Of a stretch of DNA of 64,000 bases, positions 25,410-35,594 are shown in pieces. This DNA is from Mycobacterium sp. 852002-40037_SCH5390672 (lineage in GTDB: Bacteria; Actinomycetota; Actinomycetes; Mycobacteriales; Mycobacteriaceae), in contig NZ_LZTA01000001.1 of assembly GCF_001665875.1 (NCBI RefSeq), forward strand, positions 124,001-188,000, given 5' to 3'. The notes below the pieces were generated by a model. It saw nothing but the letters and a program-made list of their open reading frames with translations, made no database searches and was not told the origin of the DNA. The stretch's first letter is position 1; each line of letters opens with the position of its first letter. A program made the translations under genes and the position numbers.

Positions 25410-26795
25410 CTACCGCGCACCATCCACGGTGAAAGTGACCAGCGCCGCCCAATACAAGGGGTTGGCGCCGACATCCCCGTCGCGCCAGCGCCGCATTTGT
25501 TCACGCTGCCACCGGTTGACCGCGCATCCGGCCTCCTGCGCGGCATCGTGGGCGGTGTCCACGGCTCTCACCAGATCGGCCATCGGATCCGCCGGTTCCG
25601 AGCCGGCCGCACCGGACAACCCGGTGAATTGCCGGTACGCGGCGGTCGTCGGCAACGACCACAAGGTGGCGGTCACCAGTTGCGCGCCGTTCAGGATCAT
25701 CGCCGCCACCAACCCGGTGGCTTCGTCGAATTGATAGTCACCCCCCGATCCGCAGGCCAGCAGCGCCACCCGTGGCGGCATCGGCAACCGCAGGGCCATC
25801 AGGTCCGAGGCGGTCAGTGGGCGGTGGTCTCCGATCGGGTTGGCATCCCCGGGGATATCGGCGGCATCGGCCAGGTGCAGGGCTGCCCGGTCCGCCCGAA
25901 TTCCCCGGTCGTGCCGGTCGTCCGCCGAACTCGCATGGCCGACATAGAGGAGTCGGCACGGGGTTTGACCGAGCAGCCCGGCGAGCCACGCCCGGTCGGC
26001 GTCTTGGCGGCGGAACAGGCCGACCGCGGTGTCGGCGTGCGGCAGGACGGGTCGCCGTTCCATGACTTCGGCGAAGTGCCGCGCCACGGGCGTGTGCGGC
26101 GAGGGTCTGCCCAGCACCGATCCGAGCGCGGAATCCGGTCGTTGTCCGGGCACTCGGGGATCGAGAATCAGCAGCGGCGGCCCGTCTCGCCGGGCGTCCC
26201 ATCCGGCGGGCGTTCGCGGCGAATGCACGATATTGGGCGGCACCGCCATCAGCACGTCGACCAGTTCCATCAGCCGACGGCCGTCGGTCAACTCAGATAT
26301 ATCGGCCAGCTGCCAAGGGATTTGGGCTGCGGCGCGGCCGCTGGCGGTAATCGCATCCTGGCGCGCACGCACCAGTTCTTCTTTGCCAGGGCCAGATTTC
26401 GGAATCGCCAGGAGTCCCCAGGGCACGCGTCCCAACCGCGCGCTGGGCGAGACGAACAACACCGCCCGCGGCGAGGTCACGCATTCGGCCAACAGCTGCC
26501 ACCCGGGCGTACCGATCAGCAACACACCGAGGATGTAGGCGACCGTGAGTTCGGTGTTTGGCGTGGCGAACGGTCCCGTGGTCAGCGCGCGCTCGATGGC
26601 GTCCCGCCGGTTTTCGGCACCGTGCGGCTCGGGCAGGGCAGCGCTGAGTTCCTGCAGCGCGGCCAGCAGCAGCGGTTCTTCCAGCACCCAGGTGACGGTT
26701 CTCGACGGCTGTCCGATGATTTGCAGACTGGCGTAGGTCGCGATCCCGAGGTCGGCGTATCGCAGCACCAGGGTCAGCCGGTCGGGCTCACTCAT
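25410..26795 (-). CDS. CHAT-domain (caspase/separase-like) cysteine protease
   Basis: 461 residues from the ATG at 26795. The C-terminal half is a CHAT domain: the histidine strand is CRLLYVGHASSADD (about residue 285) and the cysteine strand is PRVALLACGSGGDY (about residue 350), with the following AAMILNGAQLVTATLW block usual in the family. The N-terminal half (about 220 residues) is of unknown type. The start codon overlaps the stop of the TPR gene upstream (ATGA), so the two are translated together. CHAT proteases cut specific partner proteins; several are activated by TPR or repeat partners in immunity and cell-death systems. Confidence 0.8.
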   Translation of the reverse strand: MSEPDRLTLVLRYADLGIATYASLQIIGQPSRTVTWVLEEPLLLAALQELSAALPEPHGAENRRDAIERALTTGPFATPNTELTVAYILGVLLIGTPGWQLLAECVTSPRAVLFVSPSARLGRVPWGLLAIPKSGPGKEELVRARQDAITASGRAAAQIPWQLADISELTDGRRLMELVDVLMAVPPNIVHSPRTPAGWDARRDGPPLLILDPRVPGQRPDSALGSVLGRPSPHTPVARHFAEVMERRPVLPHADTAVGLFRRQDADRAWLAGLLGQTPCRLLYVGHASSADDRHDRGIRADRAALHLADAADIPGDANPIGDHRPLTASDLMALRLPMPPRVALLACGSGGDYQFDEATGLVAAMILNGAQLVTATLWSLPTTAAYRQFTGLSGAAGSEPADPMADLVRAVDTAHDAAQEAGCAVNRWQREQMRRWRDGDVGANPLYWAALVTFTVDGAR

Positions 26796-28525
26796 GGCCA
26801 CGTCGACCAGGCGGCCTCGGACGCGGTGACCTCGCGTCCGTAGCGTTGCAAAGCCAGCGCACGATAGTGACTCAGGATCGGCGCCGCCCCGGGTTGCATC
26901 TGCAACGGCGGCAACGGCCCCAGCCGCGTCAACGACCCGACGCCCGCTACCGACGGGCCCGCGGCGGCCAGCGCGACGGGTTCCGCGTCGGCCGCGATCG
27001 GAACCGACGCAATGGCCGTCGAGGCCCAGTCGCCGATCCGCGGCCGCTGCAAACCCTCGAAAGTTCCTCGCGCACTGTGGTATTCAACCAGCTCGCTGAT
27101 CAGCGCGGTGTTCTCCCACTCCCAGGCCACGGCGAAGGCACCGGCCAGGATCGGCGCCGAAATGCCGGTGGCCCAGCGTGCCCTCGCGTCGGCATCGGCG
27201 ATCGAATATCGCACTGAATCGACCGCCAGGGCGGCAGGCACCTTGAGCTCGGCAGCCTGTTCAAGTTTGGTCATTCCGCGCCAGTACTCCGGTGTGCCGA
27301 CCTCGCCGCGCAGGATGCCGAGCCCCTCGGCCTGGCGTGCCTCGGTTTCCTGCAGCGTCTCGTCGGGATCGCCCGAGCTGTCGAAACCGAGGTCCGCCAA
27401 AGCATCCGCGCGCCACACCGTTCCGAGATGGTTGTCGAGCTGGGCGTACTGCAGCCAGCTGCTGCGCGGCGAGGAGTCCAGCAGTTCGCGAGCTTGAGCG
27501 ATCAGCTCGACGGCGTCGGGAAATCGGCTCCAGAAGATGGCGATCCAGCTGCGCTGCAACAAGATACGGTGCAAATACAGCGGCCTTCCCAAGGCGCGCC
27601 AGTGCCGTTCGGCATGTTCCCAGCATTCGTCGGCGGCCTCCAGGGCCCCGCCTCCCAGCCGGGTGAGTCCCAGGTACAGCCAGCACCGGGCCACGTCGTG
27701 GGCCCGGTCATGGCGGGCGATGACGGGATAGGCCTGGTCGACCAATTCGTCGGTACCGGCATGGTCGTTGATCACCCAGCGCGCGGCCGCCCGCTCCAAT
27801 TGCGCTCTAGCTCTTGCCAATTCCCAACCGTTGGATTCCGCCCGCGCTTCGGCGCGCCGCAGCCACGGTTCAGCCTCTTGCGGCCGACCGGTTTCCACGC
27901 AGAACCTGCCGTACCCCGTCGCGGCGGTGATCCAGAGGTAGTCGGCGCGCTCGTCGCCGGCGCTCGCATTACCGATGTGGTCAAGAACCCGTTCCCACAA
28001 TGGAACTGACCGCACGTGCAGGTCGTCGTCGCACAACGCGGTGGCGCACAGGATTTGCGCGTGGGTGCACAGGTAGCGGTGTTCGTCGGCCAGGACGGGG
28101 TATCCGGCGTCGGAGTCATTGGCGCACAACGAAGCCAGCTCGATCGCCGCGGCTTCGTGATCGCCCAGCGCGGCGGCCAGACCTGTCAGTAGGAACTGGA
28201 CGCGCCGCGAGTATCGGCAGATCATTTGCGCGATCTCGACGTCGGTCAGCTGCGCCGGTTCGGCGGCCTGCGGCAGCGTGGCGGCCGCGATGCCGGCGTA
28301 GATCGCCACGCAGTCCTGAATGCGACGGACGGATTCGCGGACCCCGTCGTACGCCCCGCGCGCGAGATAGATCTCGCCAAGCTGCCCAAGGGCTTCCAGC
28401 ATGAGGTCGTCTCGGTCGTCGCGTTCGATCCGCGGAATCAACGACAGCAGCAGATCGCGGGCCCCGGTCTCATCGGCGGCGAGCGCCATACGACGCGCCT
28501 TCTCCAATTCGTCCGGGAGCGACAC
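26792..28525 (-). CDS. TPR-repeat protein coupled to the CHAT protease
   Basis: 577 residues from the GTG at 28525 (SLPDELEKARRMALAADETG). Helix-turn-helix pairs of tetratricopeptide type recur throughout, for example LEALGQLGEIYLARGAYDGV, YGRFCVETGRPQEAEPWLRR, CWLYLGLTRLGGGALEAADE and SRFPDAVELIAQARELL. No enzymatic motif is seen. A 13-bp hairpin upstream separates it from the lipoprotein gene, so it heads its own operon. The four-base overlap with the CHAT gene suggests that it senses or holds the target and switches on the protease. Confidence 0.75.
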   Translation of the reverse strand: MSLPDELEKARRMALAADETGARDLLLSLIPRIERDDRDDLMLEALGQLGEIYLARGAYDGVRESVRRIQDCVAIYAGIAAATLPQAAEPAQLTDVEIAQMICRYSRRVQFLLTGLAAALGDHEAAAIELASLCANDSDAGYPVLADEHRYLCTHAQILCATALCDDDLHVRSVPLWERVLDHIGNASAGDERADYLWITAATGYGRFCVETGRPQEAEPWLRRAEARAESNGWELARARAQLERAAARWVINDHAGTDELVDQAYPVIARHDRAHDVARCWLYLGLTRLGGGALEAADECWEHAERHWRALGRPLYLHRILLQRSWIAIFWSRFPDAVELIAQARELLDSSPRSSWLQYAQLDNHLGTVWRADALADLGFDSSGDPDETLQETEARQAEGLGILRGEVGTPEYWRGMTKLEQAAELKVPAALAVDSVRYSIADADARARWATGISAPILAGAFAVAWEWENTALISELVEYHSARGTFEGLQRPRIGDWASTAIASVPIAADAEPVALAAAGPSVAGVGSLTRLGPLPPLQMQPGAAPILSHYRALALQRYGREVTASEAAWSTWP

Positions 28526-28569
28526 GGCTGCATCATAAGTCCGCGGGCGGTGCCGGGTTGGCCAAACCG

Positions 28570-28608
28570 CGAGCGGCGGACGCGTGAGTGAGGCACGTCC
28601 GCCGCTCG
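28570..28608 (-). terminator. 13-bp perfect hairpin terminator
   Basis: cgagcggcggacg (28570-28582) and cgtccgccgctcg (28596-28608) are exact reverse complements with a 13-base loop. On the minus strand the stem begins 15 bases after the stop of the lipoprotein gene and is followed by CGGTTTGG. It most likely ends the lipoprotein transcript and insulates the TPR-CHAT genes. Confidence 0.7.
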
Positions 28609-28622
28609 AGGGCCGCAACCGA

Positions 28623-29114
28623 TCAGCCGCAGGAGACCTTGATGGTGAAGTCCTTGCTGATCATTCCGGCCATCGGGTTCTTCATGTCGGCACCCTGCGC
28701 TTGACCGGTGATGGTGTAGGTCTTGCCGTCGACCGCGACGTTGGCCGAACCCACCTTGGCGCCCATGTTGTCGCTGACCGCCAGGGCGTTGCCGTCGACG
28801 ACGAGGGCCAGCGACTGGACTTTCGGGCTGGCTTCGTCGGTCATCACGACGGCCAGCGCCTGCTGCGCGCCGCCCGTGGAGCCGCTGCCGATGTCGATCT
28901 GGCCGCCGGTCCGCACGCAGGTCACCGAGGCCGGATTCACGCCCGCGAGGTCGGTACCGCCGACCTTGACCTGCGCGTTGGTGCCCGTGGAGGCGCTGGG
29001 CGTCGTGCTCGACGCCGGCGCGGCCGTGTGGCCGCCGCTTGAGCACCCCACCAGGGCCACTGAAGCCGCGGCGCAGCCCAGGGTCCCAATCGCTGCTGCG
29101 AGAAGAGGTTTCAC
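28623..29114 (-). CDS. LpqH-like (19-kDa antigen family) lipoprotein
   Basis: 163 residues. The lipobox LVGC puts the lipidated cysteine at residue 24. A Thr/Ser/Ala-rich linker follows, then the 19-kDa antigen domain with VVLTD-like AVVMTDEASPKVQSLALV, the block TYTITGQAQGADMKNPMAG and the terminal cysteine in KVSCG; a second cysteine at VTCVRTGG should form the disulfide. The protein is exported and anchored at the outside of the membrane. It is a paralogue, not LpqH itself, by sequence and position. Confidence 0.85.
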   Translation of the reverse strand: MKPLLAAAIGTLGCAAASVALVGCSSGGHTAAPASSTTPSASTGTNAQVKVGGTDLAGVNPASVTCVRTGGQIDIGSGSTGGAQQALAVVMTDEASPKVQSLALVVDGNALAVSDNMGAKVGSANVAVDGKTYTITGQAQGADMKNPMAGMISKDFTIKVSCG

Positions 29115-29256
29115 TTGTGGTTCCTTCCTTCGTGCGCCGCCGGAATGGCGTCGTCCTGGCGCAAGTACAGACCGCTGCGTTGGCTACCGATCCCAAATTC
29201 GCGGGGTCCAGCCGGTAGGCTGCGTCGATGTCGGATAAGGCGAAGGGAGTAACGCG

Positions 29257-29637
29257 ATGCTCAGCGTGAAATGGCTGGAAAGGCCTGAGGCCCATGACTT
29301 TCCGGCGGCAGCGGACTATCTCACCATGCTTGCGGGCGGGCAGACCGTGAAGAAGGTGATGAAAAAGCTGAAGTCCGGGACGGTGACGCACAGAAAGGCC
29401 AAAGACATTCTGCGGGCGGCGCAGCTGAGCCTGCTGCCGGTGGACAATCCCCACGTCGCCGCGGATCTGACCAAGGTCGAAAAGGGCCTACCGCTGTCAC
29501 CCATCCTGCTGGTGCGCGGCGACTTCGTGACCGGGATTCCGTTGCAGATCGCCGACGGCTACCACCGCGTCTGCGCGAGTTATCACACCGACGAGAACAC
29601 GGACATTCCCGTGGTCCTCGCGGTAGCGCGTCGCTGA
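29257..29637 (+). CDS. Hypothetical protein with a ParB-like C-terminal segment
   Basis: 126 residues. The N-terminal half is basic and helical (KKVMKKLKSGTVTHRKAKDILRA). The second half (LSPILLVRGDFVTGIPLQIADGYHR) resembles the strand-turn pattern of ParB/sulfiredoxin-fold proteins, where a substrate-binding loop D-G-x-H-R follows a strand. I am not sure of this assignment. It is convergent with lucA, 9 bases apart. The function is unknown; similar proteins occur as single genes in mycobacteria. Confidence 0.55.
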   Translation: MLSVKWLERPEAHDFPAAADYLTMLAGGQTVKKVMKKLKSGTVTHRKAKDILRAAQLSLLPVDNPHVAADLTKVEKGLPLSPILLVRGDFVTGIPLQIADGYHRVCASYHTDENTDIPVVLAVARR

Positions 29638-29646
29638 CTGCGCTCG

Positions 29647-30486
29647 CTAGTCCTCGTCGACGGTTTCGTCCAGGGCCACGCCGGCCCGCGTGCGCCTGCG
29701 CCGCATCCGGTGCGATCCTTTGCCCGTCGGACGCCGGTTGCGCAACTTGCCCTGCGCCTCGTCGCCCTCGTCGGCAGCTTCCTCGGTGTCCTCAACCGGT
29801 GCCGTCGCGGTGGTCGGCTCCGGTGCCGCCTCAGCCTCGGTGGCCTCCGCGGTTTCGGCGGTGGCCTCGGCGGTGACTTCGGCGGGTTGCGCTCCCGGCT
29901 CAGCCTGCTCAGCTTCCTCGGTGTCTGCAGCGGCGGTCTCCGCCTGGTCCGTCTCGTCTGCCTCGGTCTCTTCTCCGGTTTCGGTGTCAGCTTCGTCGCC
30001 CTTCTTGCGCCGCACGCGACGTTGCTTGGGCTTCTTCGCTTTGATCGGTTTGGGCGGAGGCGGTGGCAGCTCGGCGACGAAGGAGAGGTAGAAGGCGAAA
30101 ATGCCGAGCAACGCGATCGCGGCGGCGGCGCCGTAAATACCGAACAACCACCGTCCGGTGGCGTCCAGGCTCAGCCAGATCTCGCTGATCGCCGTCCCGA
30201 TGATCAGCGCCCCGGCCAGCACGTGGGCCACGATCGACCAGATCCTCAGGGACAGGGCCAGCTGCGGCGTCCCCAGCTCGGGCCTGCGGCTGCGCAGCAG
30301 GGTGAACACCACCGGCAGTGCCGCGAACGCGACGAGTGCACCCGTCACAATGCGCAGCGCCATCCCCAGCGTGCGCGAGGTGTCGCCCATTAACTCTGGC
30401 CACCTGGGCAACACAAAGAAGAAGTAGAGGGCGCCGGCGATGAGGGAGAACAGCAGGTGCCACGGCACGGCAATCTTGCGCCCCAT
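29647..30486 (-). CDS. lucA: LucA-like membrane protein (lipid uptake coordinator)
   Basis: 279 residues from the ATG at 30486, preceded by AGGAGG. Four hydrophobic segments occupy the first ~150 residues (LLFSLIAGALYFFFVLP, IVTGALVAFAALPVVF, IVAHVLAGALIIG, IYGAAAAIALLGIFAFYLSFV). A KPKQRRVRRKK stretch and a long Glu/Ala/Thr-rich tail follow, ending in another basic block. The position divergent from aspC is that of Rv3723 (LucA), which stabilises Mce1 and Mce4 fatty acid and cholesterol importers in M. tuberculosis. The acidic tail appears longer than in the 254-aa M. tuberculosis protein as I recall it. Confidence 0.75.
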   Translation of the reverse strand: MGRKIAVPWHLLFSLIAGALYFFFVLPRWPELMGDTSRTLGMALRIVTGALVAFAALPVVFTLLRSRRPELGTPQLALSLRIWSIVAHVLAGALIIGTAISEIWLSLDATGRWLFGIYGAAAAIALLGIFAFYLSFVAELPPPPPKPIKAKKPKQRRVRRKKGDEADTETGEETEADETDQAETAAADTEEAEQAEPGAQPAEVTAEATAETAEATEAEAAPEPTTATAPVEDTEEAADEGDEAQGKLRNRRPTGKGSHRMRRRRTRAGVALDETVDED

Positions 30487-30575
30487 ACGCCTCCTCGTGC
30501 TGGTGAATTCAGGCCAGCCTAAAGCCGGCCGACCCGAATCCATATCAATTCGTACGTGTCCGCTTGGCGGACCAA

Positions 30576-30664
30576 TGGCGGAGGATGCGGGATTTGAACC
30601 CGCGAGGGCTATTAACCCAACCCGCGTTCCAGGCGAGCGCCATAGGCCACTAGGCGAATCCTCC
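30576..30664 (-). tRNA. tRNA-Ser(GGA), CCA encoded
   Basis: The minus strand folds into a complete class II cloverleaf. The acceptor is GGAGGAT/ATCCTCC, the anticodon stem CTCGC/GCGGG closes the loop CTGGAAC with anticodon GGA, there is a long variable arm, and the T arm is GCGGGTTCAAATCCCGC. Discriminator G is at 30579, and CCA is encoded at 30578-30576. The long variable arm and the GGA anticodon identify serine. It lies between lucA and the SRP RNA gene. Confidence 0.95.
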
Positions 30665-30734
30665 GTGGCCATGGTAGCCGAGGTCCAGATCGGCCCCGCC
30701 AGTTGCTCGTCGTCGACTCCGGGGCAGGTACTAG

Positions 30735-32297
<1,563 letters not shown>

Positions 32298-32391
32298 CGG
32301 GTCGGCATCGTCAGCGTGTCGACCGTCCGCCTTCTCAGCGGGCCCTGCGGTGCCCGCATCGTCGTCAGCGTGCGCCGGTAGCCTGCTGACC

Positions 32392-34269
32392 GTGGCCCTC
32401 TACCGCAAGTACCGACCGGCAACCTTCGCCGAAGTGGTGGGGCAGGAGCACGTCACCGAACCGCTGTCGATCGCCCTGGAAGCCGGCCGGATCAACCACG
32501 CGTATTTGTTCTCGGGTCCGCGCGGCTGCGGGAAGACGTCCTCGGCGCGCATTCTGGCCCGCTCCCTGAACTGCGTTCAGGGCCCGACGGCCACTCCGTG
32601 CGGGGTCTGCGACTCATGCCAGGCGCTGGCGCCCAACGCTCCCGGCAGCATCGACGTGGTCGAGCTCGACGCCGCCAGCCACGGCGGCGTGGACGACACC
32701 CGCGAGCTGCGCGACCGCGCGTTCTATGCGCCGGCCCAGTCGCGCTACCGGGTGTTCATCGTCGACGAGGCGCACATGGTGACCACGGCGGGGTTCAACG
32801 CGCTGCTCAAAATCGTGGAGGAGCCCCCCGAGCACCTCATCTTCATCTTCGCCACCACCGAACCGGAGAAGGTGCTGCCGACGATTCGGTCACGCACCCA
32901 TCACTACCCGTTCCGGCTGTTGCCGCCGAAGACCATGCGGGCGTTGATCGGGCGGATCTGCGAGCAGGAGGGCGTCGCCGTCGACGACGCCGTCTACCCG
33001 CTGGTGATCCGGGCCGGGGGTGGCTCGCCTCGTGACACCTTGTCGGTGCTGGATCAGTTGGTGGCCGGCGCCGAAGGCGCCCACGTGACCTACCAGCGGG
33101 CACTGGGTCTGCTGGGGGCCACCGACATGGCGCTGATCGACGACGCCGTGGACGCGCTTGCCGCCGCCGACGCTGCGGCGCTGTTCGGTGCGGTGGAGTC
33201 GGTGATCGATGCCGGCCATGACCCACGGCGTTTCGCCACCGACCTGCTCGAACGGTTTCGCGACCTGATTTTGCTGCAAGCCGTTCCGGATGCGGCCAAC
33301 CGCGGGGTGGTGGACGCACCGGAGGACGTGCTGGAACGGATGCGTGATCAGGCGACCCGGATCGGCCCGGCAACCCTGACCCGCTACGCCGAGGTGGTGC
33401 AGGCCGGTCTGGGGGAGATGCGCGGTGCCACGGCGCCGCGACTGCTGCTCGAGGTTGTGTGTGCACGACTGTTGCTGCCGTCGGCCAGCGACACCGAGTC
33501 GGCGCTGCTGCAACGCGTCGAGCGCATCGAGACCCGACTGGACATGTCCATTCCCGGCTCCGAGGTCACCACCGCGGCGCCCCGCGGCGCCCCGGCCCCG
33601 GCCGAACGTGAGCAGGCCGCCCGGTTCACCCGGCCCTCCGCGGCGGCCACCGCCAAGCCCGAAGCTAAAACCGAACCCAAGCCTGAGGCCAAACCGGCTC
33701 CGGTCCCCGAGCCGGTGCCTGCCCCGGCCGCGGCATCCGCGCCCGAACCGGCAGCGGCGTCCGCGCCCGTGGCCGAAACAGCTTCTGCGCCAGGTGAACT
33801 CAACGCCGCCGCGGTGCGCAGCATGTGGCCGACGGTGCGCGACAAAGTTCGTCAGCGCAGCCGCACCACCGAGGTGATGCTGGCCGGTGCGACCGTCCGG
33901 GCCCTCGAAGGCAACACGCTGGTGCTGAGCCATGAATCTGCGCCGCTGGCCAAGAGGCTCTGCGAACAGCGCAACGCCGACGTCATCGCCGAAGCGCTCA
34001 AAGACGCGCTCGGGGTCAACTGGCGGGTGCGGTGTGAGGCCGGAGCAGCGGCGTCGGCCGCGACCGCCCCTGCCGCCGGCGGGGGAGCCGCCCCCGCGGT
34101 CCCCGACGTGCCCGCTCCCGACGTGGATTCCGCGCGGCGCGACGAAGAGGAACACATGCTCGCCGAAGCGGTCCGCGACGAGCCCTCGGCGCCGCGCCGC
34201 GACCCCGAAGAGGTCGCGCTGGAACTGCTACAAAACGAGCTGGGCGCCCGACGCATCGACAACGGCTAG
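32392..34269 (+). CDS. dnaX: DNA polymerase III subunit gamma/tau
   Basis: 625 residues from the GTG at 32392 (ALYRKYRPATFAEVVGQEHV). The clamp-loader AAA+ domain occupies about residues 1-230, with Walker A SGPRGCGKTS, a four-cysteine zinc module (NCVQGPTATPCGVCDSCQ), Walker B FIVDEAHM and the sensor 1 region. A Pro/Ala/Lys/Glu-rich linker (about 390-470) leads to a tau-type C-terminal domain. The length is somewhat above the M. tuberculosis protein, mainly in the linker. It loads the sliding clamp in the replisome. Confidence 0.95.
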   Translation: MALYRKYRPATFAEVVGQEHVTEPLSIALEAGRINHAYLFSGPRGCGKTSSARILARSLNCVQGPTATPCGVCDSCQALAPNAPGSIDVVELDAASHGGVDDTRELRDRAFYAPAQSRYRVFIVDEAHMVTTAGFNALLKIVEEPPEHLIFIFATTEPEKVLPTIRSRTHHYPFRLLPPKTMRALIGRICEQEGVAVDDAVYPLVIRAGGGSPRDTLSVLDQLVAGAEGAHVTYQRALGLLGATDMALIDDAVDALAAADAAALFGAVESVIDAGHDPRRFATDLLERFRDLILLQAVPDAANRGVVDAPEDVLERMRDQATRIGPATLTRYAEVVQAGLGEMRGATAPRLLLEVVCARLLLPSASDTESALLQRVERIETRLDMSIPGSEVTTAAPRGAPAPAEREQAARFTRPSAAATAKPEAKTEPKPEAKPAPVPEPVPAPAAASAPEPAAASAPVAETASAPGELNAAAVRSMWPTVRDKVRQRSRTTEVMLAGATVRALEGNTLVLSHESAPLAKRLCEQRNADVIAEALKDALGVNWRVRCEAGAAASAATAPAAGGGAAPAVPDVPAPDVDSARRDEEEHMLAEAVRDEPSAPRRDPEEVALELLQNELGARRIDNG

Positions 34270-34283
34270 GCCCGGCGAGCGCG

Positions 34284-35594
34284 TCAAGCCGTCCACCACG
34301 GCCGCAGCGGCAGGTCGTCGGCGCCCCACGCGTCGGTATTGGCTGCCAGCACGTGATGGAGCTGAAGGTTGTTCTGCTCGAAGGCCACCCGGGATGCCGC
34401 CATGTACAGGCCCCACACCTTGGCGGTCGGCAAGCCGACCTCGGCAACCGCCACGTCCCAATGCTCGACCAGATTGTGGCACCAGTCGCGCAGCGTCATC
34501 GCGTAGTGATGGCGGAAGTTCTCCGCATGCAGCACCTCGAAGCCGGCGTCCTGGATCTCGCTGGTGATGCGGCCCGAGCCGGTCAGCTCCCCGTCCGGGA
34601 AGACGTAGCGATCGGTGAACCCGCCGGCGAACGAGGTCGAGGTGTTGTCGTGGCGGGTGATGCAGTGGTTGAGCAGCAGACCGCCGGTGCGCAGCTTCGA
34701 CTTCAGGAACCCGAAGTAGGCCGGGTAGTTCTTGACGCCGATGTGTTCGGTCAGCCCGATCGACGACACGGCGTCGAACTGCGCTTCGCTCACGTCGCGG
34801 TAGTCGGTATGCCGCACTTCGGCCAGTTCGGCGAGCCCTTCCTCGGCGATCGCCTGCTGCGCCCACTTGGCCTGCTCGGCCGACAAGGTGGCGCCGATCG
34901 CTCGGACGCCGCGGCGCGCCGCGTAGCGCACCATGCCGCCCCAGCCGCAGCCGACGTCGAGCAGCCGGTCGCCCGGCTGTAGCCGCAACTTTTCAAAAAT
35001 CAGCCGGTACTTGTTCTGCTGAGCATCTTCCAGCGTCGCATCGGCATCGGGATAAACCGCGCAGGTGTAGGTCATCGACGGACCCAACACGAGTTCGTAG
35101 AAGGTGTTGGAGACGTCGTAGTGGTGGTGGATGGCCTCGGCGTCGCGGCTCTTGGTGTGCATCAGCCCGTCGGTGACCCGGCGCCACCGTGGCGGGGTTT
35201 CCTGCGGTGGCGGCGCGACCGGCAACAGCTTCTCGAAACCCATCGAACGGACGACGTTGGCCAGCACCCGTGCCGGTGGTCGCTTGAATTGCACCCGGTC
35301 GGTCAGCGTCTTGAGCAACTGGTACGGATCACCCGGATGAACGCCGTATGCCTGCAGGTCACCCGCCACGTAGGCACGGGCCAGGCCGAGTTCGCCGGGC
35401 GCGGTGGCCAGGTAGGTGGCCCCCCGGGGAGTCCGGAGATCCAGACCCAGTTCGGCGTCTTCGCTTCCGGCGGTGCTGCCGTCATAGGCGGTGAACTTCA
35501 GCGGATGTCGCCCGGTCGCGGCGAAGACCTCCAGGATCTCGGCCATGCTGAGTTTGCCCGTCGGCGAGCGGTGGGGCTCTTTCGTCGTCGTCAT
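34284..35594 (-). CDS. bfaB: SAM-dependent methyltransferase for 10-methyl branched fatty acids (BfaB/TmsB type)
   Basis: 436 residues of the cyclopropane-fatty-acid-synthase superfamily. The SAM-binding motif is LLDVGCGWGGMVRYAARRG, followed by EAIHHHYDVSNTFYELVLGP upstream and SSIGLTEHIG, the block that holds the catalytic carbonate site in CFA enzymes. It overlaps the flavoprotein gene by four bases. This two-gene unit methylates oleoyl chains to a methylene intermediate that the flavoprotein reduces, giving 10-methylstearic (tuberculostearic) acid. It corresponds to Rv3720. Confidence 0.8.
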   Translation of the reverse strand: MTTTKEPHRSPTGKLSMAEILEVFAATGRHPLKFTAYDGSTAGSEDAELGLDLRTPRGATYLATAPGELGLARAYVAGDLQAYGVHPGDPYQLLKTLTDRVQFKRPPARVLANVVRSMGFEKLLPVAPPPQETPPRWRRVTDGLMHTKSRDAEAIHHHYDVSNTFYELVLGPSMTYTCAVYPDADATLEDAQQNKYRLIFEKLRLQPGDRLLDVGCGWGGMVRYAARRGVRAIGATLSAEQAKWAQQAIAEEGLAELAEVRHTDYRDVSEAQFDAVSSIGLTEHIGVKNYPAYFGFLKSKLRTGGLLLNHCITRHDNTSTSFAGGFTDRYVFPDGELTGSGRITSEIQDAGFEVLHAENFRHHYAMTLRDWCHNLVEHWDVAVAEVGLPTAKVWGLYMAASRVAFEQNNLQLHHVLAANTDAWGADDLPLRPWWTA

